The notes under the pieces were generated by a model that was not told the DNA's origin, ran no database searches, and saw nothing but the letters and a program-made list of their open reading frames with translations. From an uncultured Alphaproteobacteria bacterium (GTDB lineage Bacteria; Pseudomonadota; Alphaproteobacteria; Rhizobiales; Ancalomicrobiaceae): a stretch of DNA of 64,000 bases. Where the stretch lies: the NCBI GenBank assembly GCA_937892955.1, contig CALBKH010000085.1, forward strand, positions 114,377-178,376, in the 5' to 3' direction. A program made the translations under genes and the position numbers. Of this stretch, positions 7,921 through 16,156 are shown in pieces; position 1 is the first letter of the stretch, and each line of letters begins with the position of its first letter.

Positions 7921-10900
7921 GCCCCCTTCACATTCTGGCGGTCGGGCTGGGCGCGGCGTTCTTCCTCGGGCTCTTGAACCACGGCGCTCGTGTGCTCGCC
8001 TACGTCGTCACCGTGGTCGCGCTTCTCGCCATGACCGCCATCGGCGGACAATGGCTGTGGGCCTTCGTCGTCGCCGGCGCGGCGCCCGTCACCATCATGA
8101 CCGCCGGTGCACCGCCGCCCTTCGCCATCAACCTGCGCATGGGTCTGCCGGAGGCGGTGCTGGTCGAGATCGTCACGCTCGTCGGGCTGCTCTCGGCCGT
8201 CTACATGCGCGAGGCGCTGATGCGGCTCGGGCATCGTGCCATGGCGGTGTTCCTGGTCGTGGTGATGGCGCTCTCAGGCCTGATCCTGACGCGCGACGTC
8301 TTCAACCTCTTCGTCTTCTTCGAGCTGATCGCCATCGCCACCGGCGGTCTGGTGCTGCTCTCGGACGACCCGCGGGCGCTCGGCGCCGGCTTCAAATATC
8401 TGGTGGTGTCGCAGGTGGTGTCGATGCTGATGCTGATCGGCATCGTCTTCGTCTATCACGCGAGCGGCAGCCTCAATCTCGACGACATGACCGGCACCCC
8501 GGTCGCGGCGGCCGGAGGCGCGGCGGCGCTCGCCTTCTTCCTGCTGTTCGTCGCCCTGGTGATCGAGTTGAAGCCGTTCCCGGCCAACGGCTGGGCGCTC
8601 GACGTCTATCAGGCGGCCCATCCGGGCTTCTCGGCGATCTTCTCGGCCGGCTCGTCGACCGCGGCGCTGTGGGCGCTCGACAAGGTGATCGGCATCGGCG
8701 GGACGCCGTGGCTGCCGATCGCCGCGGCGGTCGGCCTCGTCACCTTCGTCGGCTCGAACCTCGTCGCCCTGTCGCAGACCGACGACCGCCGCCTGCTCGG
8801 CTATTCCTCGGTGGCGCAGATCGGCCTGGTGCTCACGGTGATCGGGCTTCGCGACCTGCTCGGTGACCGCTATCTGATGATCGGCGGCGGCATCCTGATC
8901 GCTCATGCGGTGGCCAAGGCCGGGCTCTTCTGGATCTCCGGCCTCGTCGCCTCGCGCGAGCTCTCCGCCTGGGCGGCGTTGCGGCGCGATCCCTTCATGA
9001 TCTTCGCCTTCGCCACCTTCGTCGCCATGCTCGCCGGCCTGCCGCCGTTCCCCGGCTTCTATGCCAAATGGGAACTGGTGCATGCGCTGGTCGCCGACGG
9101 CCGTCATGCCGTGGTCGCGGCGATCCTCGTCGGCGCGCTCTTGGAGGCGGGATACCTCTTCCGCTGGTTCGGCCGCGCCCTCAAGGCGCCGCTGCCGGAC
9201 GAAACCGTCCAGCCGCCGGTCGGCGCGGTGGCGGTCGTGGCGCTCACCGCGCTCGGCGGCTGGGCCGTCGCCTACGGCTGGGGTGAGGCGTCGCGTTACG
9301 GTAACCTTCTCACCGTCGTGCCGCTGATGTTCGCCCTCGCCTTCCTGGTGCTGGAATGGCTGCCGGCGTGGATCAAGAACACCGTCGCGATCCTCGGTCT
9401 CGTCGCCGGCTTCGTCGTCGCCTATCCGCACTTCGACCCGATGCAGATGATCTTCGGGGCGATCATCCTCCTCGGCGGTGCGGTGATCTTCATCGCCAGC
9501 TACACCTTCGCCCACGGGCGGCGGGTCGGCTTCTATCCGTCGGCGATGTTGATGTACGCGGGACTGGCGATGCTGATCGTCGCCAAGGACACGTTCTCCT
9601 TCTTCGCCGCCTGGGAAGTGCTGACCGTCGGGTCGTATTTCCTGATCCTGCGCGGCAAGGAGAGCGAGCCGCACGCCCTCTCCTACATCGTGTTCTCGCT
9701 CGGCGGCGCCTTCGCCATCCTCGCCGGCTTCGCGCTCGCCGCCCAGACGACCGCGACCTTCCCGGTGGAGGGGTTGAAGCAGGTCGCCGCGACGCATGCG
9801 CCCTGGGTGTTCCTGCTGCTGGCGGCCGGATTCATGACCAAGACGGCGGCGCTCGGGGTGCACATCTGGCTGCCCGGCGCCCATGCCGAGGCCGAGACCG
9901 ACGTCTCGCCGATGGTCTCGGGCGTGCTGCTCAAGGCGGGGCTCTTCGGCCTCTTCGTGCTGGTCATGCACCTGGGACGGCAGTCGCTCTTCGGCGTCGA
10001 CCTCACCCACGCGATGCTGTGGATCGGTGCGGGATCGGCGCTCATCGGCAATCTGATGGCGGCCTTCCAGGAAGACGCCAAGCGCCTCCTCGCCTATTCC
10101 TCGATCGGCCAGATGGGTTATGCGGTGTTCGGCATCGCGCTGATGAACAACCTCGGCTGGCTGATGGCGATGATGTTCGTCATCAACCACTACATCTACA
10201 AGTCGTCGCTGTTCCTGTCGGTCGGCGGCGTCGCCAAGCGCACCGGCACCCGCGAGATGTACCGCATGGGCGGCCTGATCACGCTGATGCCGCTCTCCTT
10301 CGTCGCGGTGCTGGTCTCGATCATCGCCATGTCGGGCGTGCCGCCGCTGTCCGGCTTCGGCGGCCGCTGGATCTTCTACAACGCCATCATGGACAGCGAC
10401 GCGCGCCTGCCGATGGCGGTGATCTTCCTCTCCGGCCCGATCGCCTTCCTCTACCTGTTCCGGCTGATCCACACGATCTTCCTCGGGCAGCTCAAGGACG
10501 AGCACCGGCGGGTGAAGGAAGCGCCGATCTGGCTGATCATCCCGCAGATGATGTACGTCGCCTTCCTCATCGGCTTCGCCATCTTCCCCGGGCTGGCGCT
10601 GCGCCGGGTCGACGATTTCATCGGCCGGTTCATGCCCGAGCACGGCCTGAACTGGACGGGACAGACGATCACCAGCGCCTACGGCTACTGGAACCCGGTC
10701 GCCATCATGATCATCGTCGCGGTGATCTTCGTGGTGCTGTTCCTGTGGCTCGTGTTCCTGAACCACCGGGCGCAGATGGTGAAGCAGTTCAACATCGTCT
10801 TCGCCGCCGAGCGGCCCTATCGGCCGGAGACCACCCACTTCGCGTGGAACTTCTTCGCCCCGTACAAACGCGCCGTCGGCTTCCTCGCCGAACCCTGGTT

Positions 10901-11051
10901 CGAGCGTTTCTGGCAGGCGCAGATGGACACGTTGCACGGGACGGCGCGCTTCGCCCGTCGCTTCTACACCGGCAACGGACAGGTCTATGCCGTCCAGGTC
11001 ATCGCCTTCGTGGTGGTCGTCTATCTGGCAGCATTGGGGGGCCGGCCATGA
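7914..11051 (+). CDS. Double antiporter subunit: two NuoL/M/N (MrpD/MbhH)-type modules fused in one chain
   Basis: A 1045-aa polytopic membrane protein containing two consecutive proton-pumping (Proton_antipo_M) modules. Module 1 (about residues 1-480) has the key Glu at about E137 (FVFFELIAI) and Lys at about K220 (VIELKPFPANG), followed by HPGFSAIFSA. Module 2 (about 490-940) has Glu at about E568 (FAAWEVLTV), Lys at about K643 (GFMTKTAALGVHIWLPGAHAEAE) and a second conserved region LLKAGLFGL; its tail extends to residue 1045. Single MrpD, MbhH or NuoM subunits are about 500 aa. Archaeal MBS/MBX complexes have two separate antiporter subunits, which this fusion would reproduce. The start overlaps mnhC by 7 nt and the stop overlaps the next gene as ATGA. 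I found no break between modules, so the fusion looks genuine. Confidence 0.9.
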   Translation: MVSPLHILAVGLGAAFFLGLLNHGARVLAYVVTVVALLAMTAIGGQWLWAFVVAGAAPVTIMTAGAPPPFAINLRMGLPEAVLVEIVTLVGLLSAVYMREALMRLGHRAMAVFLVVVMALSGLILTRDVFNLFVFFELIAIATGGLVLLSDDPRALGAGFKYLVVSQVVSMLMLIGIVFVYHASGSLNLDDMTGTPVAAAGGAAALAFFLLFVALVIELKPFPANGWALDVYQAAHPGFSAIFSAGSSTAALWALDKVIGIGGTPWLPIAAAVGLVTFVGSNLVALSQTDDRRLLGYSSVAQIGLVLTVIGLRDLLGDRYLMIGGGILIAHAVAKAGLFWISGLVASRELSAWAALRRDPFMIFAFATFVAMLAGLPPFPGFYAKWELVHALVADGRHAVVAAILVGALLEAGYLFRWFGRALKAPLPDETVQPPVGAVAVVALTALGGWAVAYGWGEASRYGNLLTVVPLMFALAFLVLEWLPAWIKNTVAILGLVAGFVVAYPHFDPMQMIFGAIILLGGAVIFIASYTFAHGRRVGFYPSAMLMYAGLAMLIVAKDTFSFFAAWEVLTVGSYFLILRGKESEPHALSYIVFSLGGAFAILAGFALAAQTTATFPVEGLKQVAATHAPWVFLLLAAGFMTKTAALGVHIWLPGAHAEAETDVSPMVSGVLLKAGLFGLFVLVMHLGRQSLFGVDLTHAMLWIGAGSALIGNLMAAFQEDAKRLLAYSSIGQMGYAVFGIALMNNLGWLMAMMFVINHYIYKSSLFLSVGGVAKRTGTREMYRMGGLITLMPLSFVAVLVSIIAMSGVPPLSGFGGRWIFYNAIMDSDARLPMAVIFLSGPIAFLYLFRLIHTIFLGQLKDEHRRVKEAPIWLIIPQMMYVAFLIGFAIFPGLALRRVDDFIGRFMPEHGLNWTGQTITSAYGYWNPVAIMIIVAVIFVVLFLWLVFLNHRAQMVKQFNIVFAAERPYRPETTHFAWNFFAPYKRAVGFLAEPWFERFWQAQMDTLHGTARFARRFYTGNGQVYAVQVIAFVVVVYLAALGGRP

Positions 11052-11953
11052 CCTTCGATTGGATGAAGATCCCCTACGCCCTGCTGACGCTGTTCATCGT
11101 CCTCAACTACGGACTGCTGCTCACCGCCCTGATCCAGAAGATCGGAGCGCGAGCAGGGCGCCGGCACGGCATACCGATCTGGCAGAACTACGTCGACCTC
11201 CTGAAGAACTACGCGCTCAGGACCCACATCACCCATGGCGTGATGTACTACCTCGGCCCGGTGTTCCGGCTGTCGGGCGGCGTCGGGCTGCTGTTGTTCG
11301 TCCCCAGCATCTACGGGTCGGAGATGTTCTCCAACCTGTCGTTCGCCGGCGACCTCATCCTGGCGCTCTATTTCATCTTCTTCGGCACGCTGGGCATGGC
11401 GCTGGGCGCCGGCGAGAGCGGCCATCCGCACGCCGCGATCGGCGTCAGCCGCGGCCTGTCGCAGGTCACCGCGGCGGAGCTGCCGCTGGCGCTCGCGGTG
11501 TTCTCGGTGGCGCTGCAGTACCAGACGCTGTCGGTCACCGACATCGTCGCAGCGCAGCAGGGCGGCGTCGCCCACTGGACGGTCGTCACCAATCCGCTCG
11601 CCGTCGCCGCCGCCATGCTGTCCTTCCTCGGCTCGATGATGCGGCCGCCGTTCGACGTCGTACTGGCGCCGCAGGAGATCCCGATCGGCCCGCCGACCGA
11701 GTACCACTCCTCCTATCTGGCGCTGATGCAGACCAACCGGGCGATCTTCCCCGTCGCCAAGATGGTCATCTACATGAACCTGTTCTTCGGCGGCGCGACG
11801 AGCTGGCCGGTCTTCTTCGTGAAGGTCTTCCTGCTCTACCTGTTCTCGGCGTTCGTCGGCGTGGTCTTCCCGCGCTTCCGCGTCGAGCAGTCGATCCGCT
11901 GGTTCCTGATCTGGGCGGTGCCGATCGGTATCGCCGCCATTCTCATCGTATGA
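11048..11953 (+). CDS. NuoH/MbhM-like membrane anchor subunit
   Basis: A 301-aa membrane protein of the NuoH/HyfC/MbhM family, which anchors the peripheral redox arm and forms the quinone-proximal or equivalent cavity in this superfamily. Typical features are the first-loop motif IPIWQNYVDLLKN, the acidic MMRPPFDVVLAPQEIPIGP loop and the following TEYHSSYLAL stretch with conserved acidic residues. It has roughly eight hydrophobic segments. The start overlaps the antiporter stop (ATGA at 11048). Its position between the antiporter subunits and the hydrogenase-like subunits matches MBH-type gene order. Confidence 0.9.
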   Translation: MTFDWMKIPYALLTLFIVLNYGLLLTALIQKIGARAGRRHGIPIWQNYVDLLKNYALRTHITHGVMYYLGPVFRLSGGVGLLLFVPSIYGSEMFSNLSFAGDLILALYFIFFGTLGMALGAGESGHPHAAIGVSRGLSQVTAAELPLALAVFSVALQYQTLSVTDIVAAQQGGVAHWTVVTNPLAVAAAMLSFLGSMMRPPFDVVLAPQEIPIGPPTEYHSSYLALMQTNRAIFPVAKMVIYMNLFFGGATSWPVFFVKVFLLYLFSAFVGVVFPRFRVEQSIRWFLIWAVPIGIAAILIV

Positions 11954-11960
11954 GGCCGTG

Positions 11961-12638
11961 ATGCGAGACGAAGACACCCTCGTGCGTCGGGTCCCCGTCA
12001 AGGACGAGCTGAAGAAGCGCGTCGTCAAGGGCCCGGACGGTCTCGAGTTCGAGGTCGATCCGATCCAGGACTACTACTGCGACGCGCGGCCGGAGGTTCG
12101 GCCCGGGTCCTACGTCAGGATCGTCGAGGACCTGTTCAACTGGGCGCGCTCGGAGAGCCTGTGGATCCTCGGCTTCGGCACGGGCTGCGGCGCCATCGAG
12201 ATGCGGCCCTTGATGACGCCGCGCTTCGATGCCTATCGCTACGGCATCCAGTGGCGGCCGACGCCGCGCCAGGCCAACCTGTTCGTCATCTCCGGCTACC
12301 TGTCGGTGAAGACGCTGAAGCGGGCGATCCGTTCCTACGAGCAGATGCAGAGCCCGAAATACGTCGTCGGCCTCGGCTCCTGCACGATCAACGGCGGCAT
12401 GTACTGGGACAGCTACAACACCATCAAGAAGCTCGACGAGTACCTGCCGGTCGACGTCTACATCGCCGGCTGCATGCCGCGCCCCGAGGCGCTGCTCGCC
12501 GGCTTCGAAGAGCTGAAGCGGATCATCCGCGCCGGCAAGGCGGAAGGGGCGAACCTCTACGCCCAGAACTTCGATTGGTACAAGGCCAACCAGAAGCGGG
12601 TCATCCACGACTGGGACATGCCGGATTACAATTGGTGA
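11961..12638 (+). CDS. NuoB/MbhJ-like iron-sulfur subunit with only three canonical cluster cysteines
   Basis: A 225-aa protein of the complex I 20-kDa / hydrogenase small-subunit family. It normally holds one [4Fe-4S] cluster (N2 or proximal). Family landmarks are TPRQANLFVISGYLSVK, GSCTINGGMYWDSYN and YIAGCMPRPEALL. The tandem Cys-Cys of NuoB is here Cys76-Gly77 (GTGCGAIEM); the other ligands are Cys141 and Cys171. The only further Cys is Cys40. A cluster bound by three Cys would have one open iron, as reported for the archaeal sulfur-reducing MBS complex. The ATG at 11961 has GAGG a few bases upstream; a GTG one codon earlier is possible. Catalytic chemistry is inferred, not shown. Confidence 0.9.
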   Translation: MRDEDTLVRRVPVKDELKKRVVKGPDGLEFEVDPIQDYYCDARPEVRPGSYVRIVEDLFNWARSESLWILGFGTGCGAIEMRPLMTPRFDAYRYGIQWRPTPRQANLFVISGYLSVKTLKRAIRSYEQMQSPKYVVGLGSCTINGGMYWDSYNTIKKLDEYLPVDVYIAGCMPRPEALLAGFEELKRIIRAGKAEGANLYAQNFDWYKANQKRVIHDWDMPDYNW

Positions 12639-12643
12639 GGCCG

Positions 12644-13180
12644 ATGCGGACACTTCTCGAGAGCCTGAAGGAACGGTTCCCGCTCGGCCCGATCACCGAG
12701 CAACGGCCCGACCTCGCCTTCGTCACCGTCGAGCGCGAGACCCTGCGCCCGCTCATCGTCCATCTGCGTGACCGCGAGGGTTTCACCCACCTCGTCCTGC
12801 TGACGGCCGTCGACTGGATCGAGGAGAACCTGTTCCAGCTCACCTATCTCGTCCACGACCGGGCGAACGCCCGCGACATCGGCCTGAGGGTGATGCTGCC
12901 GCGCGACGAGCCGGAGATGGAGAGCATCCACGATCTGTGGCCGACGGCGGCGACCTACCAGCGGGAGCTGAAGGAGATGTTCGGCATCCCCTTCCCCGGC
13001 AGCCCGCGGCTCGACGAGGAGTTCATCCTGGAGGGCTGGGTCGACATCCCGCCCTACCGGCGCGACTTCGACACGCTGAAGTTCGCGGAAGAGAACTTCG
13101 AACACCGGGCGGGACGCGGCACCACCGATCCGGCGACCCACATGCGGGAACGCATGGCCACGCAGGGGGGCTCGAAATGA
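12644..13180 (+). CDS. NuoC/MbhK-like subunit (30-kDa complex I-type)
   Basis: A 178-aa soluble subunit of the NuoC/HycE-N family. It has the conserved block ATYQRELKEMFGIPFPG followed by ILEGWVDIPPYRRDF, which is the family signature near the C-terminus. It forms the structural partner of the large subunit in the peripheral arm of MBH, MBS and complex I. The start lies 5 bp after the NuoB-like stop, and its stop overlaps the next ATG as ATGA (13177), so the small, K and large subunits are co-translated. Confidence 0.88.
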   Translation: MRTLLESLKERFPLGPITEQRPDLAFVTVERETLRPLIVHLRDREGFTHLVLLTAVDWIEENLFQLTYLVHDRANARDIGLRVMLPRDEPEMESIHDLWPTAATYQRELKEMFGIPFPGSPRLDEEFILEGWVDIPPYRRDFDTLKFAEENFEHRAGRGTTDPATHMRERMATQGGSK

Positions 13181-14349
13181 CCGGACGGGCGACGTCTTCC
13201 CCCGGTGGATCCACGGCGGCCTCCTCGCCGCCGATCGATCTTTCGTCGGGTAAATATCTCAAACTGTGGCAGGGGCCGCAGCACCCCGGCATCACCGGCA
13301 ACATGTCGGTCGAGCTGACCGTCTGCGGCGACGAGGTGGTGGAGGGCAAGACCCACGTCGGCTATCTGCACCGCGGCTTCGAGAAGCTGATGGAGCGGCG
13401 GACCTTCATCCAGGTCTTCCCGATCGTCTGCCGCGTCTGCGTGCCGGAGCCGGACTTCAACGAATATTGCTACGCCGCGACGATCGAGGAACTGGCGGGC
13501 ATCGAGGCGCCGGAGCGGGCGCTGTGGATCCGCACGCTGATCCTCGAGATGGGGCGCATCAACAGCTACATGATGTATCTCGGCGGTCAGGCCGGCGCCC
13601 TCGGCATGGGCGTCATCGGCCAGTGGACGACCTACGTCCGCGACCTGATGCTCGACCGCTTCGAGGAACTGACCGGGGCGCGCATCTATCACATGTTCAT
13701 CCTGCCGGGCGGGGTGCGCGACGGCCTGCCGGACGGCTTCGACGGCCGCATGGAGGAGACGCTCCGCGAGATCGAGCGGACGCTCGCCGACGTCGAGGAC
13801 GTCATGTTCCACAACGCGGTCTTCAAGAAGCGCACCAAGGGCGTCGGCGTCATCCCGGTCGATCTCATCGACCGTTACGGCGTCACCGGTCCCAACGCGC
13901 GGGCGGCGGGCCTGCCCAACGACGTCCGCAAGGATCACCCCTATCTGGTCTACCCCGAGCTCACCTTCGAGCCGGTGACCGGGACCGATTCCGACATGTA
14001 CACGCGTGCCGACGTGCGCCGACGCGACGTGGCGGTGTCGGTCGACCTGATCCGCCAGATCATAGCCAAGATGCCGCGGACCGGGCCGCTGACGGCGAAG
14101 CTGCCCAACGTGCTGCACTGGAAGATCCCGCGCGGCGAGACCTACGTGCGGGGCGAGTGCTCGCGCGGCGAATACGGCTACTACACCGTCACCGACGGCA
14201 GCGGCCATCCGCGGCGCATCAACGTGCGCGGCCCCTCCTACACCCATGCGATGGCGCTGCTCGAGCATCTCATCCCGGGTACCAACATCGCGGACGTGGC
14301 GGCGCTGATGGTGTCGCTGCACACCTATCCGCCGGAGATCGAAAGGTAG
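13177..14349 (+). CDS. NuoD/MbhL-like large subunit without a complete [NiFe] site
   Basis: A 390-aa member of the hydrogenase large subunit / NuoD family. The N-terminal region is typical (GPQHPGITGNMSVELTV, then THVGYLHRGFEKLMERR). An active hydrogenase needs two Cys pairs. The first is retained as Cys85-x-x-Cys88 (IVCRVC), but the C-terminal pair is absent: the equivalent position reads Tyr384-Pro-Pro-Glu387 just before the final residues (SLHTYPPEIER). No proteolytic maturation tail and no hyp maturation genes are seen nearby. So it should not carry [NiFe] and is not a hydrogenase. Retention of one Cys pair distinguishes it from NuoD. It starts inside the upstream stop (ATGA). Confidence 0.9.
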   Translation: MTGRATSSPGGSTAASSPPIDLSSGKYLKLWQGPQHPGITGNMSVELTVCGDEVVEGKTHVGYLHRGFEKLMERRTFIQVFPIVCRVCVPEPDFNEYCYAATIEELAGIEAPERALWIRTLILEMGRINSYMMYLGGQAGALGMGVIGQWTTYVRDLMLDRFEELTGARIYHMFILPGGVRDGLPDGFDGRMEETLREIERTLADVEDVMFHNAVFKKRTKGVGVIPVDLIDRYGVTGPNARAAGLPNDVRKDHPYLVYPELTFEPVTGTDSDMYTRADVRRRDVAVSVDLIRQIIAKMPRTGPLTAKLPNVLHWKIPRGETYVRGECSRGEYGYYTVTDGSGHPRRINVRGPSYTHAMALLEHLIPGTNIADVAALMVSLHTYPPEIER

Positions 14350-14355
14350 CCGGTC

Positions 14356-16152
14356 ATGCGCGACGTCCTTTCCCCCTTCCTCGCCTGGAAGAACCTGTTC
14401 CGCGATCCGGTGTCGATCCGCGACCCGCTGAATCGGGAGGCGGCCCCGCGCTATCGCGGCTTCCACAAGAACGATGTCGAAAAGTGCATCGGCTGCGGCA
14501 CCTGCGAGACGATCTGTCAGAACGGCGCCATCGACATGGTGCCGGTCGACGGATTCGATCCGAAGAACGGTGATTCCGGGTTGCGCCCGCGCATCGACTA
14601 CGGCCGCTGCTGCTGGTGCGCGCTGTGCGTCGACGTCTGCATGACCGGCTCGCTCACCATGTCGAACGCCTACAAGTGGGTGGACGCCGATCCCGACGCC
14701 TTCCGCTTCATCCCCGGCGTCGACGCCAAGAGCTGGGACGGCTCCGAACACGGCTACGTCTGCGCCGAAGGCCATCACCTGACGGCGCTCGAGCGGGTGC
14801 CGATGGACGAGATGGAGCCGGAGGCGCGGATCTCCAACTTCGACGAGATCGTCGCCGGCTACGACGTCGCGCGGGCCAAGCTCGAGGCCGACCGCTGCGT
14901 CTCCTGCGGCCTGTGCATCGCCACCTGTCCGGCGCACATGGCGATCCCGCAGTACATCGAGGCGGTGCGCGACGGCGACTACGAGCGCGGCGTCGCCCTG
15001 CTCTACGAGACCAACCCGTTCTCCAACACCTGCGGCCGCGTCTGCACCCACAAGTGCGAGACCGCCTGCGCCGTCCACAACGAGGGTGAGGCGATCGCCA
15101 TCCGCTGGCTGAAGCGCCACATCATGGATCAGGTACCGCAGGAGAAGGTACGCGAGATCGTCGGCAAGCCGGGCCCGGCGACGGGCCGCAAGGTGGCGAT
15201 CGTCGGCGCCGGGCCGGCCGGTCTCACCGCCGCCTTCGACCTCGCCAAGGCCGGACATGCCGTCACCGTCTACGAGACGCGCCACGCGGCCGGCGGCATG
15301 ACCCGCTACGGCATCCCGGAATACCGGCTGCCCTACGACGCGCTCGATCGCGACGTCGACGTCATCACCTCGCTCGGCGTCGACATCCGCTGCGACACGC
15401 GCATCGGCCGCGACGTCGCGATGGCCGACCTGCATGCCGCCAACGATGCGGTGGTGTTGGCGATCGGGCTGCATCTCGGCCGCTCGACCCGCATCCCCGG
15501 GTCCGAGCACGCCCAGGTGAAGAAGGCGGTCGACCTCCTCCGCCAGATCACCGACGGCGAGGCCTTCGACGTGCCGAAAAGCGCCGTGGTGATCGGCGGC
15601 GGCAACGTCGCCATGGACATCGCCCGCTCGCTCGCCCGCCTGCAGAAGCAGATCCACGGCAAGGTCGACGTCACGGTGACGGCGCTCGAGGACCTGCCCC
15701 ACTTCCTCGCCGACAGGGAGGAAGTGAAGGAGTGCGGCGAAGAGGGCATCCCGATCTTCGACGCCCGCGGGCCGCAGCAGATCGTCATCGACGATGCGGG
15801 TCGGGTCACGGGGTTGCGCACCTGGCGGGTGAAGTCGATCTTCGACGACAAGGGCCGCTTCGCGCCGAGCTACGACGAGAGCGACGAGTTGTTCCATCCG
15901 GCCGAGATGGTGATCGAGGCGATCGGTCAGGCGTCCGACGTGTCGCTGCTCGGCGAGGCGCTGACCGAGGAACTCGCCTGGAACCGCGGTCGCATCGCCA
16001 TCGATCCGGACGGCCGCACCTCGGTGCCGTGGCTGTGGTCGGCCGGCGACTGCGTCGCCGGTCCCGACGTGGTGCACGCGGTGGCCGACGGCCATCGGGT
16101 GGCGGCGAGCATCGCCGCCGTGTTCGCCGAACGGTCCGACGCGAGGGAGTGA
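14356..16152 (+). CDS. Ferredoxin-type (MbhN/NuoI-like) subunit fused to GltD-like FAD/NAD(P) oxidoreductase
   Basis: A 598-aa fusion. Residues 1-110 are an MbhN/NuoI-like two-cluster ferredoxin domain with Cys44-47-50-54 and Cys85-88-91-95; the Pro that usually follows the fourth Cys is replaced (CQN, CMT). Residues from about 175 to the end match the glutamate-synthase small subunit/NfnB family: a third Cys set C181-184-187-191 with CPAHMAIPQYI, then NTCGRVCTHKCETAC, the FAD motif GAGPAG (284-289) and the NAD(P) motif GGGNVA (414-419), ending in the WSAGDCVAGPDVVHAVADGHR flavin motif. I infer that it passes electrons between NAD(P)H and the membrane arm. No glutamate synthase large subunit is nearby. 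Direction of flow and the nucleotide used are unknown. Confidence 0.92.
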   Translation: MRDVLSPFLAWKNLFRDPVSIRDPLNREAAPRYRGFHKNDVEKCIGCGTCETICQNGAIDMVPVDGFDPKNGDSGLRPRIDYGRCCWCALCVDVCMTGSLTMSNAYKWVDADPDAFRFIPGVDAKSWDGSEHGYVCAEGHHLTALERVPMDEMEPEARISNFDEIVAGYDVARAKLEADRCVSCGLCIATCPAHMAIPQYIEAVRDGDYERGVALLYETNPFSNTCGRVCTHKCETACAVHNEGEAIAIRWLKRHIMDQVPQEKVREIVGKPGPATGRKVAIVGAGPAGLTAAFDLAKAGHAVTVYETRHAAGGMTRYGIPEYRLPYDALDRDVDVITSLGVDIRCDTRIGRDVAMADLHAANDAVVLAIGLHLGRSTRIPGSEHAQVKKAVDLLRQITDGEAFDVPKSAVVIGGGNVAMDIARSLARLQKQIHGKVDVTVTALEDLPHFLADREEVKECGEEGIPIFDARGPQQIVIDDAGRVTGLRTWRVKSIFDDKGRFAPSYDESDELFHPAEMVIEAIGQASDVSLLGEALTEELAWNRGRIAIDPDGRTSVPWLWSAGDCVAGPDVVHAVADGHRVAASIAAVFAERSDARE

Positions 16153-16156
16153 CGAG

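Noticed and set aside
8274..10937. Long minus-strand frame opposite the double antiporter gene
   Set aside because: It is extremely Arg/His/Glu/Asp-rich, has no domain, and mirrors a clear membrane protein.
13177..14349. [NiFe] hydrogenase large subunit
   Set aside because: The distal CxxC is missing and no hyp or maturation protease genes are near, so a working NiFe site is not supported.
14356..16152. Glutamate synthase small subunit (GltD)
   Set aside because: The N-terminal two-cluster ferredoxin domain and the operon context do not fit GOGAT, and no GltB is nearby.
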